59,547 nt of DNA from contig JADGCH010000005.1 of the NCBI GenBank assembly GCA_015229115.1, forward strand, positions 1 through 59,547, given 5' to 3'. Of the stretch, positions 17,770 to 26,700 are shown piece after piece. The stretch comes from Magnetococcales bacterium. GTDB taxonomy: Bacteria; Pseudomonadota; Magnetococcia; Magnetococcales; JADGCH01. A program made the position numbers and the translations under genes. Under the pieces are notes generated by a model that did not search any database, was not told where the DNA came from, and worked only from the letters and a program-made list of their open reading frames with translations. Position 1 is the stretch's first letter, and each line of letters opens with the position of its first letter.

Positions 17770-18068
17770 CTTTGGGGTTGAACCAACAGTGGTACGTTCG
17801 ATAGCTGGCTGCCAATGGACATTTCTGTCATTTTTAGATCATAGTCGGTCTGGAGATTCAGCCAATATTGCGGAGACTGGTTAAAAGCACGGCCTAATAA
17901 CAGGGCAATTTCTGCTGTGATCGGACTAGAGCCTTTGATAATACGCGCTATGCGTGTAGGGGACACCATGATGGCCTTGGCAAACTCGGTCTTTGAAATA
18001 CCTGTTTCGTCCAGTATTTCACACAAAAAGGCACCGGGATGAATGGCCGGAAGCCCATTCTTGACCAT
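17766..18068 (-). CDS. higA: HigA-family antitoxin (Xre-type DNA-binding)
   Basis: A roughly 100-residue protein with the HigA layout: AIHPGAFLCEILDE, then the helix-turn-helix TEFAKAIMVSPTRIARIIKG, then LLLGRAFNQSPQYWLNLQTDYDL. HigA neutralises HigB and represses its own operon. The frame is open upstream to 18122, but the ATG at 18068 is chosen because AAAGGAGAC stands in front of it and it falls 13 bases after the higB stop. Toxin-before-antitoxin order is normal for higBA. Confidence 0.92.
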   Translation of the reverse strand: MVKNGLPAIHPGAFLCEILDETGISKTEFAKAIMVSPTRIARIIKGSSPITAEIALLLGRAFNQSPQYWLNLQTDYDLKMTEMSIGSQLSNVPLLVQPQS

Positions 18069-18081
18069 ATCATTGTCTCCT

Positions 18082-18363
18082 TTAGTGGTAATCAACGATC
18101 TCGACATCATGGGCATCGCCATCCTGGAATCGGAAACATACGCGCCATTGATCGTTGATACGGATGCTCCACTGACCGTGGCGGCTATGCGCCAATAGTT
18201 CTAGTCTATTGGAGGGTGGCAGACGCAAATCCTCAATGCACTGAGCCCCATCCAGCTGTATAAGCCGCATGGCCGTACGTTTTAAAATTTCAGGGGGAAT
18301 ACGACGCGATTTGCCGGTTGTGAAAAAGTGTTCTGTTTCAGTGTTGGCAAATGAGCGAATCAT
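18082..18363 (-). CDS. higB: HigB-family toxin (RelE/ParE superfamily mRNA interferase)
   Basis: A 93-residue protein with the HigB pattern: IRSFANTETEHFF start, LIQLDGAQCIEDLRLPPSNRLELL, and the RHGQWSIRINDQWRVCFRF strand with the conserved Arg and Trp residues. HigB cleaves mRNA on the ribosome. It is the first gene after a strong promoter-like site at 18380-18409 and is followed by higA. Confidence 0.94.
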   Translation of the reverse strand: MIRSFANTETEHFFTTGKSRRIPPEILKRTAMRLIQLDGAQCIEDLRLPPSNRLELLAHSRHGQWSIRINDQWRVCFRFQDGDAHDVEIVDYH

Positions 18364-18379
18364 GACCTGAACTGTAGCA

Positions 18380-18409
18380 AGGATAGGCCGATAACCTGCT
18401 GTTTGTCAA
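18380..18409 (-). promoter_or_regulatory. Probable promoter of higB-higA-thiE
   Basis: On the minus strand TTGACA (18404-18409), an 18-base spacer and TATCCT (18380-18385) form a sigma70-like promoter. The predicted start lies only about 10 bases upstream of higB, leaving a very short leader. HigA would be expected to repress it; no operator was identified. Confidence 0.6.
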
Positions 18410-18434
18410 TCATCATGATGGGTCGGTTCCCCAA

Positions 18435-19058
18435 TCAGTACACAAACCGTGTTCTTGTTTCGATACCGACCTGCTCTTTTTCAGTAGCGGTCAAATAGCG
18501 TTTGCGCAGCATGACGATCATGGAGTCGATGGCCCGGGGTTGTCGGATGATCTCTTCCTGGGACATTTGGCCGGAGGCCTGTAAGGTCTGCCCCCATGCA
18601 CTCATGATCATATATTTTTCAGCAGGATCAAAACAGGCTTCGTTCCAGCCCAAGTAGGCATACAAGGTTGTGAAATAGGTCCAGCTCTGTTCGTTGAATC
18701 CTCTGACGTGAGTCGGATCCTGCCAGGCACCCAGAGACAGGTCGTAGGGAACCGATATGCGAAACAGGCCTCCTTCCTGAAGTAGATTAAGGCAGTTAGT
18801 CATCAACGGTACCAGATGAACCACATGCTCCAGAATATCATAGGCGACGATTTCGGTAAGACTGTCCCTTGTGAATTGGAACGATCCAAAACGCTGGGTC
18901 ATGAAGGAGCGTGACAACAGCTCAGGATCGCTCATATCAACCGCAATGTCCGGATTCCATCGGGGGTTGATATCGACATTGATGCAATCGATGAACGATT
19001 TTCCGCCACAACCTAGATTGAGTTTGACCGGAACAGCCATTTTATCCGACATGATCAC
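18435..19058 (-). CDS. SAM-dependent methyltransferase (class I)
   Basis: The protein of about 207 residues opens with KLNLGCGG, the SAM-binding motif I, followed by a CINVDINPRWNPDI acidic strand and an AYDILEHVVHLVPLM segment typical of small-molecule or sugar methyltransferases. A GTG at 19058 overlaps the stop of the DUF115 gene (GTGA); an ATG two codons later is also possible. Its coupling to the DUF115/TPR gene suggests it modifies a sugar or flagellin in the same pathway, but substrate is unknown. Confidence 0.85.
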   Translation of the reverse strand: MIMSDKMAVPVKLNLGCGGKSFIDCINVDINPRWNPDIAVDMSDPELLSRSFMTQRFGSFQFTRDSLTEIVAYDILEHVVHLVPLMTNCLNLLQEGGLFRISVPYDLSLGAWQDPTHVRGFNEQSWTYFTTLYAYLGWNEACFDPAEKYMIMSAWGQTLQASGQMSQEEIIRQPRAIDSMIVMLRKRYLTATEKEQVGIETRTRFVY

Positions 19059-21553
19059 GCCTCTGCAGGCAGAGATTGTATCAGCTGTTCCGCGGCACTG
19101 TTACCGGGATCCCGTTGCAGGATGCGTTGGTAAAGATCCCTGGCTTCGGCGACACGACCGCATTCCTGTTCCAGTTGCGCCAGGCGTAGCATGACGACCA
19201 GATCGTCGCCGGCCATGGCCAGATAGCGTTGATAGGTGGCAATGGCCTCGTCGCGTCGTCCGAGAATGCGCAGCAACGAGGCGTAATGCGGCATGCGGGT
19301 AGGGGAAAAGGCGGCCAGTTGTTTGAGATGCTCCAGTGCTGACGGGTATTCCTGGCGGCGCAGATGGATGGTGATTAGGTGGGCCAGCGCCTGCTCCTGA
19401 AAAACTGGCAGCGTGACGCGACCAAAGGCGGCCAGGGCCGTTTCATCGTTGCCAGCCATTTCAGCCAGATAGCCTTCGATCATATCCAGATAGACTTCAC
19501 GGTGATCAACCTCGCTTTGGCGCAACCCATCGGCCAGTGTGCGCAGACGCTCGCTATCGCGTTGCTGGAACAGTTGCTGCATCTTGCTGCGTACCGTCAA
19601 CGGATGACTCAGCTTGCTAATGTGTTTGCGGTAAGGGTTGTCTTGGGGATGGAGTTGCAGCTGGAACTGCTGCTCCAGCTGCTGAAGTTGACTGGCAATG
19701 GCCGTGGGCAGATCGCCTGGGTTCCAGCCATGGCGGGCCAGAAAGAGGTGACAACGTCCTGGTTGGCCGCTGCGCTGCCAATGTGTCAGCAGCTTTTTGA
19801 AGTTGGGGCGATCCTGTTCTTCTTCGATGCGGCAACGGACATGTTCACGTGTGGTATCAAGCCAGTTGAGCACAGCAGCGGCATTATTGCGATAGACGCG
19901 GTAATAATGGTCACCGGCCTGCTCGATTTCAGCGTCACTCCATTCACGTTCCTTATCGACCCGGACCAGTTTGAGAAAATCGATCAGGGACCAGCGTTTG
20001 ACCAACAGGCTGAACATTTTATACTCACTGTCGAGAATCTGCTCAATGTCATCCATACGGTGTTTGAAGCGGAAATCAGCCGGTTTGCCTTTGCGGCCAA
20101 ACAGCTTGGCGTTGCAATCCAGCGCTTCAGCTGTGAGCCGATGGATTGCCTGGACTTGCTGGCGTGCCTGATTCAGTTCCTCTAGCACAGCCCGACAATG
20201 GGACAGGCGTTGCTGACGGCTGTCCTCTGGCAGGGCCCGTTGCAGACGGTCATGGACCGGTTCTGGCAAGGGCGATACAACAATCTCCTCCCAGGGTTTG
20301 TAGGTCACACCGGTCACTTTGGCGGCCGCTGCTGCCGGGTTAACCAGCTGGCAGCCGTAGCGGGGCGCCATGGTGGCCAGTTCCTGCAGGTTGCTCAGGG
20401 CAATGTAGAAGTCGATACGGGTGTCGGCCATCCAGCCGCCATTAGTCTCGACGTGGTAGTCGGTCTGATCCATGAAAGGTCCCATGCGGCTTTCAACACT
20501 GCCTTTAACGTGGGTAAATCCCTCGCGACTGAAACAGAGATCAAAGCCACACAGCACCACCTGGCTGCACCCCATTTCAAAGGCGACGCCCAGTGCCTGA
20601 TGGGATACGGTGATGCCGGGAAAGTTGTAGTTGGGCAGATTGAGCGGGCTATCCCAAGGTAGCAGCTGACCCAGATAGACATGCCGTCCATGCCATTGTC
20701 CCAGCAATTTAGGGTGGACGTGATACATGTTCAGGAACAGTGTTTCCGGTGGCCAGGTCAGCATGGCATTGGAAGCTTGAAAGGAGACTTCATGGGGGTC
20801 AATGGCGGCGACGATGTCCGGGACAATACCGGCTTGTTGCAGCTGTTCGGTAATGCGGGCTACGGCAATGACCAGCAGCTGATGGCGGTGCTGTTTGACC
20901 CAGGGCAGGGCCTCGCTCAGCGAAGGACCACCCGCCAGCAGGGCAGCTGTATAGCCCTGAAACACTCCTTTCAGGACGGTCACCGGCGTACGGTTGCTGG
21001 TGACGTTTTTCATGCCGCTGATCAGAAAGGCATGGTTGCCGATTTCCAGCGTGATGGCCATGCGGATTTCATGGAGATGGTTGAACAGCTTGTTCCAGAG
21101 TGGCAGGTAGTCGCGCACGGCCGCATCGACCACAGCCATCGACTTAATCGGTTTAACGCTGCTGATGTAGAGATAGTCACTCAGACCCGCTTCACGGGCC
21201 CGTTCCTGCCAGTCGTCAATGGTGCAGAGCTGGATTGATTCCGGTAGCGACAGGTTTTGTTCCAGCAAATCTTGCCGGATACGGTCGATTAATCCAGGCA
21301 GTTCAAGAAACAGATAGCGTGTGCCATCGGGGACACCCTTGCGCACAATGTAGCGAATCAGCAGGCCAGAGTCACTGCCGGCCATGATATACAGGCTGTC
21401 CTTATCCAGTACAGAATCGCTGAAGTGCCTGTGATAAAAGGCATCGGCACCGCTGCTGGAGAAGGTCTCACCATTGACGGTGGGCAGATAGCGCTCACCA
21501 AACGTGTTGATCAGGAAGGGACCATAGTCCACATCGGATGATTCTGTCGTCAT
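19055..21553 (-). CDS. DUF115 (MptE-like, Maf-type) protein with C-terminal TPRs
   Basis: The 832-residue protein carries a DUF115/6-hydroxymethylpterin pyrophosphokinase MptE-like domain in the middle (YTAALLAGGPSLSE, AVARITEQLQQAGIVPDIVAAIDP, GCSQVVLCGFDLCFS, which includes the acidic cluster) and TPR-like units at the C-terminus. This is the layout of motility-associated factor (Maf) proteins that transfer pseudaminic or related nonulosonic acids to flagellin. The frame is open to 21634; the ATG at 21553 is chosen as CAGGGA lies before it. pseI, 20 kb away, would supply the sugar. The role is inferred from family knowledge. Confidence 0.85.
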   Translation of the reverse strand: MTTESSDVDYGPFLINTFGERYLPTVNGETFSSSGADAFYHRHFSDSVLDKDSLYIMAGSDSGLLIRYIVRKGVPDGTRYLFLELPGLIDRIRQDLLEQNLSLPESIQLCTIDDWQERAREAGLSDYLYISSVKPIKSMAVVDAAVRDYLPLWNKLFNHLHEIRMAITLEIGNHAFLISGMKNVTSNRTPVTVLKGVFQGYTAALLAGGPSLSEALPWVKQHRHQLLVIAVARITEQLQQAGIVPDIVAAIDPHEVSFQASNAMLTWPPETLFLNMYHVHPKLLGQWHGRHVYLGQLLPWDSPLNLPNYNFPGITVSHQALGVAFEMGCSQVVLCGFDLCFSREGFTHVKGSVESRMGPFMDQTDYHVETNGGWMADTRIDFYIALSNLQELATMAPRYGCQLVNPAAAAAKVTGVTYKPWEEIVVSPLPEPVHDRLQRALPEDSRQQRLSHCRAVLEELNQARQQVQAIHRLTAEALDCNAKLFGRKGKPADFRFKHRMDDIEQILDSEYKMFSLLVKRWSLIDFLKLVRVDKEREWSDAEIEQAGDHYYRVYRNNAAAVLNWLDTTREHVRCRIEEEQDRPNFKKLLTHWQRSGQPGRCHLFLARHGWNPGDLPTAIASQLQQLEQQFQLQLHPQDNPYRKHISKLSHPLTVRSKMQQLFQQRDSERLRTLADGLRQSEVDHREVYLDMIEGYLAEMAGNDETALAAFGRVTLPVFQEQALAHLITIHLRRQEYPSALEHLKQLAAFSPTRMPHYASLLRILGRRDEAIATYQRYLAMAGDDLVVMLRLAQLEQECGRVAEARDLYQRILQRDPGNSAAEQLIQSLPAEA

Positions 21554-21632
21554 AAAATAGATATCCCTGACTGGCATTGATGATGCATTATGAACCCAGG
21601 ATGAACAACAACGGATCATACCGGAGCATAGC

Positions 21633-21872
21633 ATGGATCACACCATTACTAAAGAGATCAATCTGGATGAGCTGGCTGCCTACGCTGAGCATACGCTGGC
21701 CGGTTATAAGGCGCCGTGGAATTTTTTTTGTACTTGCCAGAATTTGGGGAATGGGCTGGAACCGGAATACCTCAGTTGTGAGGAATTGGTGGATCAGATG
21801 CAGCAACAGGATCAGCACCAACTGTTGCTGGACCGGTTGGCAGCAGAATCACAGCGGCTGATCAGCTTGTAA
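21633..21872 (+). CDS. Small protein of unknown function (79 residues)
   Basis: I do not recognise this protein. It is acidic, has three Cys (CTC near residue 34 and a later one) and a Gln-rich segment (QMQQQDQHQLLLD) near the end. GGAG stands six bases before the ATG. It lies 22 bases upstream of another unrecognised gene on the same strand and is divergent from the DUF115 gene, so both may form a two-gene operon. Confidence 0.65.
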   Translation: MDHTITKEINLDELAAYAEHTLAGYKAPWNFFCTCQNLGNGLEPEYLSCEELVDQMQQQDQHQLLLDRLAAESQRLISL

Positions 21873-21894
21873 GGGCATAAAGGAAAGACGTGAT

Positions 21895-23052
21895 ATGATC
21901 AACAGGGTACCGCGGGAAATCATGGTTCCACACCGGAAAATTCCGCTGGCTATTCCGCCTGGAATGACGGCTATCGAATTTTTCAACAGCGCTGCCAACC
22001 TGGAAAATCTGGCGCGCGAGAATGGTCTGCTGGTCAACCAGGATGGCTTCTTGCTTTACCGCAAGCTGTTGGGCCATAGTCTGGAGTTTGATACCTCGAT
22101 CATTCTCGATACCTCGCAGACCATTCTCAATCCGCTCGGTCGTCCGGTGCGGCGCGACCAGCTGACCGAGCCGCAGCGTCATGTCTGGAGCCGCATGAGT
22201 CAGACCATCTTTAATTACATGCTTGATCGCTACCCCGATCCTGACCAGCATTTGCTGTTGTGCGGCGAGGCCAGTCTGGATCCAACCTGGCCACTCAGCA
22301 AGCCCGGTGTGCCCAGTATTCGCATGATTCACAACCATTTCATTGTGTTTCCCATGGATGAGCTACGCGCGGCACCGGCAGCCGATCCAGACAATCCCAA
22401 TCTGACCGATGGCGGGCACAACAATCTGTTTCTGAGTGCCCTAAGCGGTGTCTATGGTGAGTTTATGCAGAGCCTGCATCTGCAATACCTGCGGCCCATC
22501 GCCACGAATGAATCACAGCTGCTGCTGACTGGCTATCCGCAGGGATTGCCGAGCTGGGAAGCGATCGGTGGCAACGAGGTCTTGCACCATCGCCGCTTCT
22601 GGGATGAATACGATTTGATCCTGCGCGGGTTTCTTGATTTTTACCGCACCTTCTTCGCCCAGGTGGCAACCCGTGGTGCCACGGCACCTGCCAATCTTTA
22701 CTTCCCGCAACAGGTGGAAGATATCCTGATGTTCAACAATGAATTTTTCCGGGCTGCTCGGGAGATTCGTGGACGCATCAAGGCCGATCCTCACTTTGCC
22801 AACGATATCCGCTGGCAGCCAGCCTATAAGCAGATTCTCTACCGCGATAATCGTGGTAAGCTGATCGTCACCATCAGTCCCAATTCGGTGGGCAATGCCA
22901 TCACCGAGCTGCTCGGTATTGTGGTGCGCCGCCAGGTCGATGATGAGGGCTATGCCGCCGCTGAGCCCGCACTTGTCAAACGGCTGTTGGAAGTGCGTGA
23001 CCGGCTGGTGGACGCCGATCTGGGCGATCCAGTGCGTACGCCATCGTGGTAG
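21895..23052 (+). CDS. Conserved-looking protein of unknown function (385 residues)
   Basis: Soluble, with no signal peptide or membrane segment. Visible features are PLAIPPGMTAIEFF, DTSIILDTSQTILNPLG, an RMIHNHFIVFP segment with a His-X-His pair that recalls HIT-type nucleotide enzymes without being a clear match, and a YFPQQVEDILMFNNEFF segment. GGAAAGACGTGATATG holds the likely ribosome-binding site. It follows a 79-residue gene and is convergent with the PD-(D/E)XK gene. I cannot assign a function. Confidence 0.75.
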   Translation: MINRVPREIMVPHRKIPLAIPPGMTAIEFFNSAANLENLARENGLLVNQDGFLLYRKLLGHSLEFDTSIILDTSQTILNPLGRPVRRDQLTEPQRHVWSRMSQTIFNYMLDRYPDPDQHLLLCGEASLDPTWPLSKPGVPSIRMIHNHFIVFPMDELRAAPAADPDNPNLTDGGHNNLFLSALSGVYGEFMQSLHLQYLRPIATNESQLLLTGYPQGLPSWEAIGGNEVLHHRRFWDEYDLILRGFLDFYRTFFAQVATRGATAPANLYFPQQVEDILMFNNEFFRAAREIRGRIKADPHFANDIRWQPAYKQILYRDNRGKLIVTISPNSVGNAITELLGIVVRRQVDDEGYAAAEPALVKRLLEVRDRLVDADLGDPVRTPSW

Positions 23053-23059
23053 GTTACGA

Positions 23060-23668
23060 TCAATCCTCCTGTTGCCAAGCTTTTGGCTTGAAGCCGGATT
23101 CATTAACCAGCACTACGCTATCGCCTGACGGCACGATGACGAACAGGCCCTGATCTATGGCCAGCTGTTTCATATCATCGCTGATTACCATGCCGGCTAT
23201 AGCGCCATAGACGATGCAGTCGGCATAGCGAGGAAAGGCCTTTCTGAACCGTTGTAGCCGGTAGACGTGACGGACAATATCTTCCTCATCAACCTTTGAT
23301 TTGGCTTCAATGGCCACGACTTCATGGTGGCCTTCTGCCAGCACATCAATCTCCATGGTGGCGCCCGGCACCTTGCTGCTGATGTTGGGGTAGACGGCAT
23401 AGATCTGGATGCCTTCAGTCTGAAACAGCCTGAAACTGGCCGGCTTGACCATCTCCTCGACAAATTCACCCAGCCGGTTACCGAGTCGCCCCAGTTGGGC
23501 ATTGGTTTCAGCAATGCGCGCATCGGTTCTTCGACCTTGTTCTTCCAGCTCCATTTTAAGCCGTTTCAAACTCTGGTCAGTTTCCTTCATCTGTTGAGAG
23601 GTCTCTTTGATCTGCTGGGCATTTTCCCGAAACAGTGCCCAGATTTCTTCAACGGTGGTACCATTCAT
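23060..23668 (-). CDS. Small coiled-coil PD-(D/E)XK protein (DUF3782-like), copy A
   Basis: 203 residues. N-terminal helix TVEEIWALFRENAQQ, then a coiled coil of repeating KET and RRTDARIAE units, then a PD-(D/E)XK fold: ATMEIDVLAEG followed by VVAIEAKSK, with Asp, Glu and Lys in the usual places. The frame is open to 23734, but the ATG at 23668 is chosen because GGAAGGA precedes it. It lies 34 bases after the type ISP gene on the same strand. Copy B at 28700-29251 is about 80% similar over the core, but this copy has about 18 extra residues in the coiled coil. Nuclease activity is inferred. Confidence 0.85.
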   Translation of the reverse strand: MNGTTVEEIWALFRENAQQIKETSQQMKETDQSLKRLKMELEEQGRRTDARIAETNAQLGRLGNRLGEFVEEMVKPASFRLFQTEGIQIYAVYPNISSKVPGATMEIDVLAEGHHEVVAIEAKSKVDEEDIVRHVYRLQRFRKAFPRYADCIVYGAIAGMVISDDMKQLAIDQGLFVIVPSGDSVVLVNESGFKPKAWQQED

Positions 23669-23702
23669 TGTATCAGTTCCTTCCATGGCGTATTGCTGAA
23701 GT

Positions 23703-26700
23703 TTACCCTTGCATCCTCGGCAACCCGGCCACAATCTCCAGCGTTTTCATGCTAACGGTGATGACCCGCAGCAGCAGTTTCAGCGGGTAGGCTGGGTCGT
23801 TCATCGTTTCCAGGGCCCAGAGGTTGGCATCGTTGACGATGCCGCTGTCCTTGTGGGTCACCACCGCCTGGCGCTCCATGACCCACTCAATGGCCGGTTT
23901 GCCATTGACGACATAGCGGTAGGCCTCCAGGGGGATCCCGGAAACGGTGATGAAGGAGTTATAGATCACCCTCGTTTTGTCCTGTTTCTCACCTTCGCTG
24001 CCCTTGGCAAAGCGCATCTGCTGCACGCGCAGCTGTTCCGGCGTGCCCTGTTCCAGCAGTCCAGCGCCGTTGTCAAACTGCACCGGCCAAGGCTCGACTG
24101 CTTCATAATGCACATGCAGTTGCGCCAGTGCCCGCCCGGCTGTAGCAAAGGCCCAAAAGTCAGCCGCGCTCCCGACCCGCGGGATCCTTGGCAGTTCCTT
24201 GGTCAGATTATCGGCGTAACGCTGTTTATACTCCTCCGAGTGCAGCAACCCGTAGATGTAATAGAACAGATCCTCCTTGCTGATGTTTTCCTGCGGATAA
24301 GCTTGTTGAAAATGACGTAATCCGGCATCGGTGATGCCATCACGCACGCTGTATCGTTCGCCACCCTCCGGCGACGGTTCGTCGTCAAACAGGGTCGGCG
24401 GCCCACCCGTTGCCACGACCGGTTCTCGGGTATTTTTCTGGTACAGCTTGAGGGGAAAACATTGACCATTCGCCTGTAGCTGGATGTCAGGTATGACGTC
24501 GGTCATGAGCGCAGAGAATGCTTTCGGCGTTCCAAGACCAACCAATGCGATCACTAAGTTTTCCGCGCTGCCATCAGGAAAAATCTGTGGCATTTGGTAG
24601 GCCCTTTCGTTATATGAACGACCGAAATATAGGTTGGACTTTGAGAATGGCCTATATAGCCCAACTACCAGCGAGTCTTTGTCATAGGGATGTTGCACCT
24701 GTCTGGTAAGATCATTTCTCAGTCCGCTACTCCAGCTAATCTTGGTGTCATCTGTACTGATGAACTGATCTAAGTCAGGGTAATGGTCTTTTTCAAGGCC
24801 AATGCAGGCACTTTGATAACGAGCAACCTCGGCATTATAAAACTCTGTCAGCCGTTGCATGTTACTGGCAAGAGCACGCTTTGAGGCGTTATAACACCAG
24901 GCATCGCGATTAGTTTTGACACCGCTGGAATAGTTCTCGAACAGCACGATGCTGCTCTTGTCCCTCTTGTCTCCCAAGCTGATGTGGTCAGCGAAGCTGT
25001 CGTCGCGCTGGTTGATCCAGTCGTGGTGACTATCTGGCGTGATGGTGCGCCAGCCTTGAGCAGCGGTGATGCCCTGAATGCTTTTGAAAGCCTCGATCTT
25101 GGCTAGCTTCTCTTCCTGGTTGAGATAGTCACCGATATCGTGAAAGTGGATCTGGCCGTGTTGGCTGGATTGAGGATTTTTGATCAGGATGGTGATGGCG
25201 ATGGGAGCACGGCTGCCGCTGCCAAAAATTTTCCCTCCTTCACGACGCGATAGCTCACCCGAGGTTCTCTGGTTGCCTCGGAGATGAAAGATGTACAGGC
25301 TGCTAAACTCTTCGGCCAGGCATTTGCGCAGGCCATCGGCGGTGTTGGCTTCAATGAAACCGGCGTTGCTGACAAAACCGATAACGCCGCTGGGGCCGAT
25401 GCGGTCGCTGGCCCAGCGCAAGGCGCGGATGTAGCTGTCATAAAGGGCGTTTTTGTTGATCGCGGTTGAGTGGGCGACGTAAGTTTCGGCGATACGGTCA
25501 TCCAGGGCCGGATATTTGAGATTGGCGTTGTTGTCATTACCGCTGGTCTGGCCGGCGGAGTAGGGCGGGTTGCCGATGATGACCTGGATGATCTGCTGCT
25601 GTTGCCGTTTGCGGCGGCGGCTGTTGTCGGCTACTTGGTCGCTGACCAGATCCCTCTTCTGGTACAGGGCAAAGGTATCGGTCAGGCAGATGCCGCTGAA
25701 GGACAGGTAGTCGCCGCCCACGAGGCCGTGATAGACCTGTTCGATGTTGATGGCGGCGATGTAATAGGCCAGCAGCACGATCTCGTTGGCGTGGATCTCG
25801 TGCTGGTACTTGTAGGCCAGCTGGTCATGGTTGATCAGGCCGCTTTGCAACAGACGGGTGATAAAGGTGCCCGTACCGGTGAAGGGGTCGAGGATGTGGA
25901 CGTTGCGATCGGCCAGCGTTTGGCCAAAGGCCATTTTCAGGGCGTCGTTGACGCTGTGCAGGATAAAATCGACCACTTCTACCGGTGTATAAACGATGCC
26001 GAGCCGTTCCACCAAGCGCGGAAAGGCATTGCGGAAAAATTTGTCGTAGAGCTCGACGATGATGCGCTGCCGGGCACGCAGATCGGTGATGCCGGCGGCG
26101 CGCAGACGCACGCTATGGTAAAATTGCGTCAGGGTCTCGGTCTCGGGGGCCAAGTGGGCCGATTCGAGCACATCCAGCACTTGCTGCATCGCCAGGGATA
26201 CCGGATTGTGACGGGTGAACTGATAGCCCTCAAACAGGGCATCAAACACTGGCCGGGTGATGAGGTGCTGTGCCAGCATCTCGATGGCCTCAGCTCGGGT
26301 GATGCTGTCGTTGAGATCGGCTTGCAACTCACGCAGAAATCCTTCAAAGGCGGCGATGGCAGCCTGGTTGGTCGGGGTATCGACGATGGCACGGATACGG
26401 GCGATGTGGGTCTGGGCAATGCGGGCGATATCGCCAGCCCATTCGTCCCAGTAAAGCCGATTGCCACATTTTTGCACCACCTTGGCCAGGATGGCACGCT
26501 CGATCTCGCCTACCTCAAAGGGGAGATCGAGTTCGGGTTGATCGGCAGCATCGGTGTTAGCGGCAGGGCGGTGTGAACGACCGAGGTTGTGCGAGGTCAG
26601 TCGCTGTTGGCCCTGCGGGCGTGAACGGCTGCTTTTGAGCACATTGTGGCTGATGGCGATTACTTCCATGCGGGTAGGGTCGGAACCACTGAGGTCGAGT

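Noticed and set aside
25470-26576. 368-residue plus-strand open frame opposite the type ISP gene
   Set aside because: Antisense to the methylase and coupler region; composition is Gly/Val/Asp-rich as expected for a reverse frame.
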